DNA from: Wuchereria bancrofti
Lineage: Eukaryota; Nematoda; Chromadorea; Rhabditida; Onchocercidae
DNA length: 64,000 bases
Direction of reading: 5' to 3'
NCBI GenBank assembly: GCA_005281725.1
Contig: SSBO01000007.1
Location: forward strand, 4,994,031-5,058,030
The position numbers and the translations under genes are program-made. The notes under the pieces were generated by a model. It had not been told where the DNA came from, did not search any database, and was given only the letters and a program-made list of their open reading frames with translations. Shown in pieces: positions 38,491 through 53,248 of this stretch. The number at the start of each line of letters is the position of its first letter. The first letter of the stretch is position 1.

Positions 38491-39310
38491 TGCTCAAGCA
38501 TTTTTTCAATTTTTATTGTGTCTTTTTCTACCATTACGTAGTATGAGTGGAAGGAATTAATTATTGACAGGTTTTTCAGTGAGACGCAAAATCTTTATTT
38601 TAAACTTTTCCAGATTTTTTTGCAAACAGTAAACAGCATCGAAAAGGAGTTAGTTTTAAGTAGTGGCAAAATAAAAAAGAAGCAGAAATGTTTTAATGAC
38701 AGTGCAATTTTATGTTGCTAATAGTAACTGATCTATCCCATAAATTTTTATGTCCCAAGCTGCAGGTCCAATTTAACTGCTAAAAATTGCTGACTGGTAA
38801 GTTAAGCTGTCTTTAAACTACTGCGCTTCGTTTTTCTGGAGGAATTGAATTGCTATTTTTCTACGTGAATTGCAGTATATTTTTATTTCCATATTTGTGA
38901 ACATTAATGATCTCCCTTTCTTCACTCTTTTTACTAAAAATTTTCTGCATGTAAAGACCACCGGAAAAGCATGCATGAACAATTTTGATTTCATTTGTAT
39001 ATAGGAAAGGTATAACAAGCATAGAAACTGTAAAATGTTCTCGAAAGATTGCGTTACTTTTACATCTTTCTCTGAAACCTATACAACGTAACTTTTATTA
39101 TTTCATCATAATATTTTTCAAGTGCTTCGAGTGCATATGAAATTAATGTTGGACTTCATTCTGTACCTTTATATATCATATCTGATTGCCTTTCAAAACC
39201 TAAATATGGAGGTGTAATGTATCGCATCAAGAACATTTTTAACTGTCAGTGTTGAGAAGACATGGACATTTGATTTAATTTTATAAGACCTTTAAGTTGC
39301 GGATGTTAAT
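38491..39310. other. downstream flank of RAE1, no gene seen
   Basis: AT-rich sequence with no supported coding exon. Presumably the RAE1 3' UTR and spacer. Confidence 0.5.
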
Positions 39311-40104
39311 TTGCCATCAACAAATTCCTGTATGCTCGATTTGTCGCCACTCCTTTGTCAAATCTATTGGAGAATTTTGATTCATCTTCGAAAGCTTCGT
39401 TATTGTGCCCTCCTTTGTAAATTGCTTGCAAATTAACTATTTCAATTCGGAAATATCGATTTGTTGAATTTCCGGAAAACCTACTCCGGAGAGTTGTGGC
39501 ACTGAAAATTGGTAATATGCTAACTGGCACGGAGATTTTGCACATACTCAAGTTGATAACAAGAATACTAATTGAAAACTTCGAGAAAGTTTTGCTTTTT
39601 GAAGTTCTTTTTGATTTTAGGTCCGATCTAAAGAAAAAAGTTCTTGAGTGTGATTTATGACACCAGCCTGAAATTTTGGGTCTTAAGAAGATTTGGATAT
39701 CAAATTTTTGATCTTTGAGAACAACATAAATTTTGTCAAAGCACAAACAGCAAGAAATTTTTAAATATAGTAGCTAAATGCCGTAAATTACAGACGAGGA
39801 TTAACGGAACTGCCAAAATTTGCAACAGTGTGTGAAGGTCTGTTAGGTTAATCGTAAAAAATTTACGAGTTGAAAAACATTTTTTGTATGATAAATCGAA
39901 ATAATATATCCAGCTTTTTTGCAGGAAATAATGAGTTCTGACGATTTCAATAAAGTGCTTTTTTGTGCTTGTGCAGAGCAAACAACTCATTTTGATAAAA
40001 ACATGTCTCATCTTAAGAGAAAAATTGAGGAGAATCCAATTTTTCCATTCATTTTTTGCGGACTTGTTCAAACCGCCGAATTTTCGAGAACTGAGTTTGT
40101 TTGA
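39311..40104 (+). pseudogene. coding-like island, possibly a decayed gene
   Basis: Three plus-strand pieces look protein-like but do not join with obvious splice sites. 39311-39418 includes INKFLYARFVATPLSNLLENF in part. About 39420-39659 includes KYRFVEFPENLLRRVVALK and ends ECDL-stop. 39931-40104 starts at an ATG six bases after a strong acceptor (CTTTTTTGCAG). The third aligns weakly and without gaps to the N-terminus of 14-3-3 proteins (CAEQTTHFDKNM versus LAEQAERYDDMA). The minus strand is also open here (two frames of 111-146 codons), which warns that the region is simply stop-poor. It may be a degraded gene, part of an unannotated gene, or chance. Confidence 0.25.
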
Positions 40105-43100
40105 AATATTTCAATTTCCATCAAGACAGGAAAAAGGAAAGAAGAGTGTAGCTTAGCTTAGAGTACTAGTTTTTTTAATATTTCCACTACAGATGAAGAA
40201 TTACTTGTTATCGATCCTTCATCAGCTACTTTAAGGATTTACATATCACTTGCGGAATAAATCTGGTCCTAAATTCCTTTAGTGGTAAAATTCTTACAGT
40301 TAGTTCCTTGGGTATTTGGTATGAATAAGCAATATAAATGTAATTTTAAGTCGACTTCTGAATCCAAAATTAAATTAATTTATAAAAAATGATGTTCCTT
40401 TTAGTTGCAAATAGTGCTATAAGTTGCAAAGATATCTTTATTAGGCAATTAATTTCTTAATCAGCCATTTCTCTGGATAGATAATGAAATTCCACCTCGC
40501 GTTCCCAATGAAACATAGTACTACAGCACAAAACTTATTACGACTTTATCATAGATTCGAAACTAATTAAAACTATATTGATTGATTAAATTAAGATAGT
40601 CGAATTAATTAGATCCAAGTATGAAGTGCAAATATGGAGGGTATTGTCCAGGATGACAAACGAAGTGGACAATAACAGTAGGATGAAAACTGGAACGAAT
40701 AGACGATATATCATCTTTCTTTCATTTCTCCATTAATAAATCTCGATGGCCTCTTTGATAATTAATATTGGTTATCAAATTAAAATTGAATTAAAGTAAT
40801 TTAGTTAGTTCAACAGTAATTAGATTGAATTAAAATAATTAAGTTAATTCAACAGTCAGAAGAAATAGTGAAATCCAGAAATAAAAAGGAAGAGCATGAA
40901 GGAAAGAAATAAAGAGTGACAAAGACAGAGAGAGAGGGAAAGGGAAAAACAGAGAAGATTAAATAGTACTCATATACTCTAACGTTTTCCTTTTCAAAAT
41001 TAAGTAGGAATCAATTAGCAAGTTTAGGTCACTCATAGATGACAGCATTAAGTACAAATAGCTGTACTGCACAACTTGCAATTTATCTGCAAAAAGGGAC
41101 GTCAGCACAATCTGTAGCAGCGAAGTTCACAATCTAAGTAAATGTTGAATGGAATTTCGTGAAGTGTTTCACTAATTTTTTTCATGGTATTTGTCATCAA
41201 TAGTTCCAGAGATCTATATAGATATTATAACTGATCCTTCACGATACTGCTAATTTCATTGTCATTTCAGAATACCTTTACAAAAATGAGGCATGTAATC
41301 GTCACTATTCAGTTCTATCCCTTCATTGAACCAGAGCTTCATCCTTGACAGTTATTAATGCTTAGTGCTTTTTTAGGCCACACTGTTTATAATCGTTTAT
41401 AATGTCGTGTAAGTTTCATTTATTGTTTGTTGTGAACCGGTGAACTTATCTTCATAATGTTAGATATAAGACCTATTTAATTAAAACACACAACAAGGGA
41501 AGCATCATTTTCACTGGTTTTTATCGAATTAGACTTACTTCAATTACTTGCTTAGCAAGTTCCAAGATATTCTTCTGTCATGATATGACGAATTGGGGAA
41601 AAGTTGGAGGTAAAAGGAACATTTCCCTACATATTATGCTAACTATGCATCGAAGGGGAGCCCTATTTTATGGTCGATATATCTCATATCACCTCTTCTG
41701 CATATTTATGTATGGACACCCCTTCTTGAAGTCTTTTCTGAAATATCAGGGCGAAAGAAGCAACACAACTACATCGATTAGACAGAAGTGTGGTCAGTTT
41801 CGCTTCAGTGAGGGGAGGAGAGCAATAACAGGTTTCCGGTTAGATATGCTAGTCACCCAGTTATAATGCAGTAATCCTGAATACTCGTGGGAAATGATCA
41901 ATGAGTGATTCAGCTGACGTGAACTAAGATTGGTATGGAGATGAAATTCATAGTATTGCTCTCTCTTAGTGTGAAGTGAAATAGCCTAAAATGACACATC
42001 TATAGAATTAGGCACCATACACTTCATTTCTTCTCTATGTACCCACCATTCTGAATGTCAGAAGGATACAAATTGAATGTGACCATAATGTCCCCTCTTT
42101 ATCTAACAACCCACAAACAAACTTGGAGCATTATTATCTGACTATCATCTGAACATAACCCATTTGCAGGTTTGATTTTTTGATTTGAAATAAAGCTTTG
42201 AGTCCTTAAATTATCCTAGCAATTCCGCATTGCCAACACCTCATTAATAGGAGTTTGCAACATTCCGACTCGTAACATATTTCATACCATGCCTATTAAC
42301 TTTCTACTATCTTTCAACTAAATTCAAAAAATAGTTGTAACGTCTGGGGATCGAATTTTCGTAAGGAATTAAATCTGCCAGATCATAATATTAAATCTTG
42401 AATGCAAGCAACATCAAAGTCCAAGCTATGAAGACCAGGAACTGTATCCATTATATTAAACAAAACGGTGGCCTTATAATTTGATTAAAGGTTAAAGGGT
42501 ATTTTTTACTGCTGGACCTTATAAAGTAGCACTGCTGACAAGCAGAAATCAAGCAGAGGTTAGAATTTAGAGTCCCGTAGTGAGTAACCGAGTGAAATAC
42601 GGAACATTATCATTGTCATCATCACGTAAAAATATACAAAAATGTAAAGGGTTTAAAAGGATTGCTCATATAACACAATATAAACTGACATTTTGTTCAG
42701 GATTGTTAGTTCTTAAGCAAGATTTCTTAGAAAAATTCGATTCCTGCTATAAAAATTTTCCTTTGCCTAAATGAGCACCCCTTTCGACAGTCTTAAAACA
42801 ACGTGAGCTACAAACCACGAACATTCAAAAGTGACCAATAGTACATGCTCATAAAAAATTTAAAAAAAAAAAAAAACAAAGTTTAAAAATAAATATACCT
42901 CGAAAATGCATATCTTTTTCTCGCACAGTGCAAAAATTATTACAATTAAAACTTATAATAATGCGACAACAGTGAGTAATGAAGTTAGAAAATCACTGTC
43001 CATAAATAAACGAAAAGCGACACGCACAGGCAAACCTCGAAATAAAGATGGAATGACCACAGATAGTGTGGTGATCGTTTCATATACACTCAATGATTCC

Positions 43101-43218
43101 ACTTCCATTAAAATTTCAACAAGGCAGTGTCGACGAATTTTCCTTTACAGTAAATCAGCAAAAATATCGATGACAAAATCATGAGTATTTTATACCAAGT
43201 CAAACTTCATTTGTGCTG
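40105..43218. other. intergenic, no gene recognised
   Basis: Mostly AT-rich sequence. The plus-strand frames at 41585-41866 and 42906-43184 have no recognisable motif or splice context. An imperfect tandem repeat of about 40 bases (GAATTAAA...TTCAACAGT) lies near 40790-40857, and an AG-rich tract near 40920-40950. Confidence 0.45.
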
Positions 43219-46200
43219 TCACTTCTTTACTTCATTTGTTAGAATCTGGAAGAGCTCTTTATCAGCCAAACAACCGTCCACAAACTCTTTTAGCGTCAAT
43301 TCCTGAAATCAAATTTAATTTCTAAGTCATTAAAAGTTAAGTATAAATAATGTTAGCTTGGCCTAATACAACCGAAAACGGAAACATAAGGACATGCAGT
43401 CGTATCAATAACTGCTATTTTAGACTTTAGACAATAAAAAATAAATACTGATTAATCTGTTGACCTGTTCTCATACCTAAATTTTACAAATCAGCTTGAG
43501 AAAATAAAAAGAAAAAGCTAAAGCCCATTTTTAATTACGCGTGCAAGTAAACAGAAAAATTAATTCTCGGTTTGAAATGGAATTAATTCTAGACCTAAAT
43601 CTGCTTTCGCAAAACCTAAGTCAGGATAACAGCAACCTATTAATATCGTTCCTTATTTCAGAAGGGATCACAGTACTCCAAAGCAGTCGGAAACGAAAAC
43701 GTATTACACACAGCAAGAATTTATGTCTTAACTGAATCAGATATGATCAAAAGAGTTTGTTTTAGTATTTCTGAAGGATATAGTTGATATATGATGTAGT
43801 GCACATAAAGAAGAAATCATTAATGAATATAAAACGGTGAGGAAAGATCGTTAACGAGGGTGCGAAGGAGAGAAGTTAAAATTTGCAAAACAAACTACCT
43901 TATCGTTATTGACATCCATTTTCTCGAAAATCATTTTAGCCCGTTTCCGAGGTGAATCATCAGCAGACTTTGTGACTTCTGGCCCTAACATTTCGTAGAT
44001 TGCCTGAAGAGATAATTTAATTGACAGACTACTGCAGTTCAATAAAAATTGAAATAAAATATGTCCAATGCTTCAAACGCAGCAATTTGCTCCGTAAATT
44101 AGTTGATGGGCTAACAATTCTTAAATTGTTGTACTGTAGATGTTAATCCCTGATTAAGTGTTCATCAAATTTACAACTCTTGAACTTTAAATCTTGAAGC
44201 TAACGAGTGGAAGGAAAAGCAAGAAAAAGCATAAAACATCTGATAAACGTAATAATGTTCAATGATATATATATATATAAAACACTATGATAAATGCATA
44301 CAACTGATGACATCATATGATGATAAAAAGATAAGAAACATGAATGATTAAGTGAAAATCTTAAAGATCCGATATAATTCGTACTGTAAATTAAGTTTCC
44401 AAAATAAATCCTTTTTAGACTCTCTGTACTAATCTTATAGTGTACAAAATCTTACACAGTTTTAGTGAATAGTGACCGATGCTGTAAACACTTTGTCGTG
44501 TTTCATGACTAAAATGAATTTCACACAAATTTTTGTGACTCATCAATTCCTTCAATCATATTAATACAGGCTAAATATACAAATTTTACGCCTTTAACAA
44601 ATTTCTTGTGAGAAGAAACGAACTGTAACAAGTACTACATCAAAAAAGAAAAATTATGGAATCCTATATTTCTACCCCATAGTAAAAAAAAATAAGCCCC
44701 ACGTATTCTGAATAACTAACGATAAAAACATTTAAGTAAAAATCAGAGGCGATCTAATAAATTTGACAGTGACTTCTTTCCTTTCTGATATGCAATCCTG
44801 TTGAAAGTGTGCGTGAGAAACAAGAATTTCACTTGCAACAAAACAGACATGAAGGGAGAAAGCATAAATTAGTTCCATACTGTATAATAAAGTCAAATAG
44901 TACATGTGAGGCAGATTTAACACCATCTTATTCTTAGCTATCATTGCATAAATGAACTTTAAAAACAAAGAAACGAACCTCTATAATTTTAATCATTTCT
45001 TTCTCATCAATAGTACCATTACCATCAATATCATACATCCTGAACGCCCATTCAAGCTTTTGTTCTGGTGTACCCGAACTCGTAACATTTATTGCTAATA
45101 AGAATTCTTTGAAATCAATAAAACCACTGTTATCGGTATCAAATGTTCGGAAGACGTGCTCACAAAATCCTTCCGCACTTCCAGATGGGAAGAAATCTTT
45201 GTAAACTTTGATAAACTGATCTTTCGTCAAATGACCTTTCGGACAATCTTGCTGAAATAATTTCTTAGCAAACACCAATAATAATCTAATTTCCAAGTCA
45301 TATAGAAGAAAGTACTCATATTTTACATACTTCTTTAGAATTTATGATAAAAAGCTTAGGAGGTAACGATATGTTAAGAATGCAAATTCGCTGGAGATAA
45401 CCGATGACAGGCAAAAATTCGTTGGAAATAACCCCTGATGACAGGAAGAAAATTGCTGAAGATAACAGCTCTTCGATAGTCTCATTTGAAAATATAATTT
45501 CGGTATTAATTCTTGCAGGTATACTTATTGATTATAGACACACGATAAAACTCTAGAGATCAAGTTTGTAAAATCGTCATACATTACGTTGTTATAAAAC
45601 ATTAAGCAATCGGAGTAATTATAACAGTGAATAATAGAAATACATTATCCCTAAGGACAACTAGGAAAGAAAAAACACTGGCCTTCCCCGGTTAGTCATT
45701 TCAACTGCTGTTACAACTCATTAAACCCCCAATGAGAGACACGAATACTGTTGTACGGAACATATGTATGCTTATCAATTAGTGGAATGTCTCTTCCCAA
45801 CTTTGGAATACCGCTAGTTGTTGACTTGCATGTACTCGTTATTTGGGGAACATTTTCTTTTATCGCTCTCCCATATACTAAATTCCTAGGTCATCAATTT
45901 ACAAATATCGGAATGAAATCTGATTCAGGAAGAAACTTTACGTATTTGACGGGGAAACTTCTGAAAACATAAATTCCGTGAAAAAAGTACTACGGCGAGG
46001 TACACAATTCATCTTGATTTTTAAGCTTTTATAAATTCTTGTTTGCTGATTAAGTGATTGATAACAATTGCCTAAAGTTCTAAAATCACTGATCTTCTAT
46101 ACCTTTATTTGAAAATAAATTCGTGCATTTAAAGAATTTATTAATTTCAATGAGAAAGCGGTGACGGTTACATCTTCTCCTTCCTGTATCATAGCAACTT

Positions 46201-46579
46201 CAACGATCTCAAGCAGGAAATCTTTATTAGATAACTCAGAATTAGCAGTTCATTCACAATAGATTTAGTAAATAATAGATTAATATGAGCATCAGAGATG
46301 CTAAAGATCTAGTAGAAGACTGGAAATCTGTGCAATGATGCATTTCCACATGTGATTTCACTTACCATTCCTTCAATGATCTGATTTGTCATCTGATAAA
46401 AGCAAAGTAATACTCCACTGCAAACAGTGTGGCAGAATTTCGGAAAAGGAAGAAAAAGGAAAACTAACCACGAAGCCTTTATACCACTCCTTGATTTGCT
46501 CTTCGGTGAAACTCGTGTTCTTTTTGAGGAAGTCAAGATCTTCTTTCGAGAGCTTCGGCTTTGAGCTTTTTATACCCAT
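43219..46579 (-). CDS. ncs-2: neuronal calcium sensor EF-hand protein (NCS-2-like)
   Basis: Neuronal calcium sensor of the frequenin/visinin/hippocalcin family, a calcium-dependent membrane switch in neurons. Four exons: 46579-46469, 45251-44979, 44003-43899, 43302-43219; exactly 190 residues, the usual family length. The N-terminus MGIKSS fits the N-myristoylation consensus (Gly2, Ser6). EF1 is degenerate ([12 protein letters not shown], with the family Cys-Pro). EF2 ([12 protein letters not shown]) and EF3 ([12 protein letters not shown]) have full calcium-binding loops. EF4 (DVNNDKELTLKE) keeps the loop ends but has Lys at position 6, where Gly is usual. The 1.2-kb introns 1 and 2 are large for this window. 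ncs-2 rather than ncs-1 or ncs-3 is inferred mainly from neighbours. Confidence 0.9.
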
Positions 46580-48276
46580 TTGGTGGGAAGTGATAGGATC
46601 AGTGGAAGAACAATAACTAATCGACCAATTAGTCGCGATAATGCGGCAGAAAGAAGGCAGACCAAATCACAGCAACACTCCCAGCGCCGTTCACAAGATC
46701 TAGACGAAAAAGAAATGCTTCATTAGCACCTACAATGGACATTACTGAAATGTAGTCCGTAACGCCACCGAGAAATCCTTAGGGGTCTCAGCGTTTCAAG
46801 TGGACGAAGGGATGGATAGATGAATGCTGGCTAGAGCAATCGTCTTCACTGATGTGCATGTTGCACTTGATGAAATGACCCATAAACTAATTAATGCTTT
46901 TATCAGAGAGTGCTGCAGCGTGCTGAGGTAAGCGTGAGATAAGTAACATTGATTCATTTACTATATCATTGTGTCCTACTACGGACGGCGTAAACCAGCA
47001 AACGTACGTAAGTAGGCGGAGGGAGAAAAAGAAGAGAGAAGAGATAAAGAAATGAATGATGATGTTACAGATGAGGACAGAAGTGCGGAAGGGAAACCTG
47101 ATGAGGCATTACGTTCGCCACTGCCTACTGTCGTAGCTTCCTGACTTTAACTTGCAGCTACATGCCTCTCGGCAGGCACATACACGGATGGATCGATGGG
47201 TGACAGATGGCAGTCAGCTGGAATAGACTGGCCGAGCCTGCGGTGAAATGGGAGGAGATGGCACTGCTGATTGGCTTTTTGCTCGACGATGGAATGAGGG
47301 GCTAATTCCTCGACATACAACCGATCCTCTGCTTACATGCACGCATAGTATGCAGGTATGTGTCACATTAGGGACGATAAACAGTGCATGTATAGATAAA
47401 GAGAATGATGACGGAACACTTGTCTTTTGAAGACCCATCATGAATGGGAATACGCCGGGAACAGAAAAACATGTCAACAAATCAGAATGAGAAGAAATGG
47501 GGTGTCAGGGGGATGTTATGGCTCATCTAATACATCCATTCCACTCCCCCGTTTTATGTCTCAGGGGTATTTCGAAGAATTGAATTTACTATCTCATGTT
47601 CAGTTCTATCTCTACTGAAATTTTTAACCTACCATTATAAATATCTTCAACAAACAAACAGTGACCATTACTGAAAGCAGCAAAAAACTCCCACTCTTCC
47701 ACCTTCGGTTACACATATTTCAGTGATTCAAATTTGATTCGGTCTCCCTCACCTACAAATCATTCCCATTCCGGCATTCATGCAATATACACATCTGTGA
47801 ACTTTACTCTTCCTCAACTCGAATACCCTTACAATTTCATCAAAAAAGCTTAACTGCCGTTTGATTGAAATGTATTGAAATGTATTTAAGGCTTTTCCGA
47901 CGCAATAAAAATGAACGCTATATACATAATATCGAAAAATTAAAATGGGACTTCGGATTACCGATTAATTGTCGCAGCCTTCCTCGAATTTGAATTGAGA
48001 ACTACAGTACCCATACTTATCTCTCTCTCCCGAGAACTTATAAAAAGCGGATCTGTGTAGAATAAACATTAAAAAACTGTGCAGGAATGGGATGTTAATT
48101 TTCACCCGTCAACTTCCTATTCAACTCCCCAGTTTACTTCCTATATTCTGTCCCCTCATTCTTTCTGTTTGGTGGGTATGGTGTGACTATTTTGAACATC
48201 AGCTAAGTTGTCAGTGGTTCAAAGTAGATAGTCATGATGACTCATTCTTGTTTTTCACTCAATTTCAGCCACAAAA
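46580..48276. other. divergent intergenic region between ncs-2 and katanin genes
   Basis: About 1.7 kb between divergent starts. 46.6-47.5 kb is less AT-rich than the surroundings and could contain promoters for both genes. The minus frame at 47214-47480 is Ser/Pro-rich but lacks splice context or homology. No motif was identified with confidence. Confidence 0.45.
48261..48268 (+). promoter_or_regulatory. possible trans-splice acceptor of the katanin gene
   Basis: AATTTCAG ends eight bases before the katanin ATG, matching the nematode acceptor consensus. Confidence 0.45.
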
Positions 48277-50679
<2,403 letters not shown>

Positions 50680-51237
50680 AAACTTCATATAGTAGATTAA
50701 AGTGAAGCTTGTTATCAGAACATGAAGTTATCTAACTTATTTTTAAAAAAACTTTGTAATGTGGCATAAATGCTTCCAGTTCTAACTGTATCCTTTCTGT
50801 TTTTATATCTTTTTGTACTACATGTTCTGTGCCACTTTTGATTGATTTTTTATTTTCTCATCTTTGGAAATAAGTACTAGTGTTGTAAGTTGTATTATGT
50901 TATTACTCCACAAAATAATGCTCATTAAGATTTGGAAATGTCTTTTCACTTTTTGTGTTTGGTACTGGGATATTATAGTGTTGTTAGGTTAGTTCTCTTC
51001 GTCATTCTTTTCATTGTCATTGGCGCATTCAGTTTTTGCGGTGACAATAAACTTTATCATCGACGTTTTATTAATTTCAAATTGTGGAGATTATATTCGT
51101 CTTCCATCTGGTCTTTTTGTAAACTTTCATCTGATGGTGTGAACTGCTTTTATGGCACTATATATAAATGATTTAGAGCTCTCTGCGGATTTTCTCCTTT
51201 TCAGTATAATTTTATTTTTTATTCGCAGTGCTGATGT

Positions 51238-52673
51238 ATGAAAATGGAAATTCCTAGCTCCATTCAGTCAGGTTTGTTTTCATATTGGTTTCATTTTATT
51301 TCCTCTTAAAGATTTTTTGTCTAACTCGTACATCCCCAGCTCTAAAGCTGGAAATGCACGAATTCATTTCGTTCTGGAATTACCAACGTTGTACAGATAC
51401 AGGCATCTTACAGGAACGGTATTACTAAACTCAAGATTGATTATCAGCCGGAAACGTCAGGAAGGAAATCCAGTTCTGAAGTATATACGCAATGTACCGT
51501 TCGAATGGGCTGATATAAAAGTTTCTTTTTCTGTTGTTTTGCTGTAGTAAACTTAAAATGGATGAAGTGTGAAGTATAGACTTTTATAACCACTTAACTG
51601 TTTTAAACAAAAGTTCAAATTCCAGGCTGATTTTGAAGCTGGTAAAGAAATGGGCATTTTGTACCTCAGTTTAAAGTGGCATAAGCTTCACCCGAATTAT
51701 ATAGAAACTCGTATAAACAATGATGGTGCTGGGTATGTAATAAAGGTATGATCGAAGGGGACATTGATTCGCAGTATTATTTTTCTGCTATTTTTGCTTA
51801 CGAGAATATTACAAGGATATTCATTTTTTATTTAAATTAAACCTTCAACACAAACTGGAATTGCAAGTGATCAGTCAATTTTCACGAAGTTCTTGACTAT
51901 ATAATTTAAGACATGAGTTTTTTCAGATCTTATTAGTGCTTGTGAATGTGGAACCACGTCATATTTTACGCGAACTAAATCTCTTTTGTTATCGGACCGG
52001 TTGGACGCTTATGCTCTGTTATTCCGCTGAAGAAGCCGCGGAATACTTGGAAAATTTACATATTTCGAGGAACAGGAATGAACAAAGCGCTATTAATGCG
52101 ATGCAAGAACGAAAAAAAAAACGGCTTTGCTTGCCAGATGAAGACAGCGAATTTCATCAGGTAACTCATGTATGTTTGTTCGATCTATATGTAAGATGTT
52201 GCTGGATAAGAAGAGACGAAAAAGTAAAGTTCTTTTTGTTATTCTTTAGGGGATAATTGTGGCTAAAATTGTTGTAGGGTTTAGCAACAGTACGAACCAT
52301 GTCAACAAAATAGTTTTTTATCTTTCTTTTTTCTACTTGCATAGTGTCCTACATGTCTCGAGTGAACCTTCTACTATAATTATGTAGCAGTTAAAGTATT
52401 ATATTACTCAAAGCTTCGGTATTGAAAATGAGGATCTACTTGCTTTCTGAACTTTTTTGAACAGGTCATTGTCTCACTTTTCAGGCGGTCAAATTCCTTA
52501 CTGTTATTCGGTCACTGACAGTATCTGATGCTCAGCGTTTGATTGCTACTTTTGGCAGTATCCGGAAAATAGCAAATGCGGATATTGATAGGTTGCTGTT
52601 ATGTCCTGGCTTAGGTCCTACAAAAGCAGGAAATATACATGCATTCTTTCGGTCATCTTTTCAGAAGGCTTAA
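51238..52673 (+). CDS. ercc-1: ERCC1 DNA repair endonuclease subunit
   Basis: Non-catalytic partner of XPF in nucleotide excision and interstrand crosslink repair. Four certain exons: 51340-51520, 51626-51745, 51927-52160, 52485-52673. The central domain matches ERCC1 (RQEGNPVLKYIRNVPFEW; human RQRGNPVLKFVRNVPWEF), then LSLKWHKLHPNYIETRI and LMLCYSAEEAAEYLEN. The last exon has the tandem helix-hairpin-helix end with CPGLGPTKA (human CPGLGPQKA). The first exon is inferred as 51238-51287, the only nearby ATG and GT donor that keep phase; it implies a 52-base intron. Total about 257 residues, shorter than human (297) mainly at the N-terminus. The gene starts 559 bases after the katanin stop. Confidence 0.87.
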
Positions 52674-53112
52674 AGCCGAACTTTTTCACTCGTTATGTAA
52701 ATTATCGAATTAAATCATATAAAAGTTGAACTTGTAATTTAGTATGTTACAGCGTCGCATTCATAGCTGAAAAGGGTACTATTTCTTTCATGCATTACAA
52801 CCAAATGTCTGTTTTATTTATAGGAAAAGTTTGAAAATGTAGAGTGGTAAAAATTTCATATTCGATTTTGCTTTCTGCTTCTTGTATTGAATTGCTAGGA
52901 CAATTGAGATTTATGTAATTGTTATGTAATTGTGTGTTAAAGTGTCAGAAATGAATTTTGATAATGGTTTTTTGTGCTGCCTTTTTGATCCGTTTAGCAA
53001 CGACTTCTTTTTCAAATAATTTTCAAAAAAGCTTCGTTTGAAATGTAAGGGATAACTATATGAAATTTTCATCCAACTTAATTTGTTCTTATTTTTAACT
53101 TCTTTTGGAAGA

Positions 53113-53130
53113 TTATATATATATATATAT
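53113..53130. repeat. (TA)n run upstream of NUBP1
   Basis: A near-perfect TA dinucleotide run in the ERCC1-NUBP1 spacer. Confidence 0.8.
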
Positions 53131-53215
53131 GGCTTTACTTTTATTTGAAAATTGTCCTTGACTGCTATGTAGATCATTTTTCTCTAGCTTCCGCTTTTTT
53201 AAAAGTGTCGCTTAA

Positions 53216-53248
53216 GCTATTTGGACTACCAAAAACGATGAATGATGT
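53216..53248. repeat. duplicated start-codon segment, copy 1
   Basis: 33 bases covering the NUBP1 start (ATG at 53238) and 22 bases upstream. 32 of 33 match copy 2 at 53343-53375, in the same orientation. Confidence 0.88.

Noticed and set aside
39306..40071. Minus-strand frames of 146 and 111 codons
   Set aside because: They oppose plus-strand pieces with better splice context. Composition is F/K/L/S-rich and no motif was recognised.
42906..43184. 92-codon plus-strand frame just beyond the ncs-2 stop
   Set aside because: Lies opposite the presumed ncs-2 3' UTR, Ser/Thr/Lys/Ile-rich, with no start context, splice signal or similarity.
47214..47480. 88-codon minus-strand Ser/Pro-rich frame
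   Set aside because: The plus strand is also partly open here and the region is less AT-rich, which lengthens chance frames. No acceptor or homology supports it.
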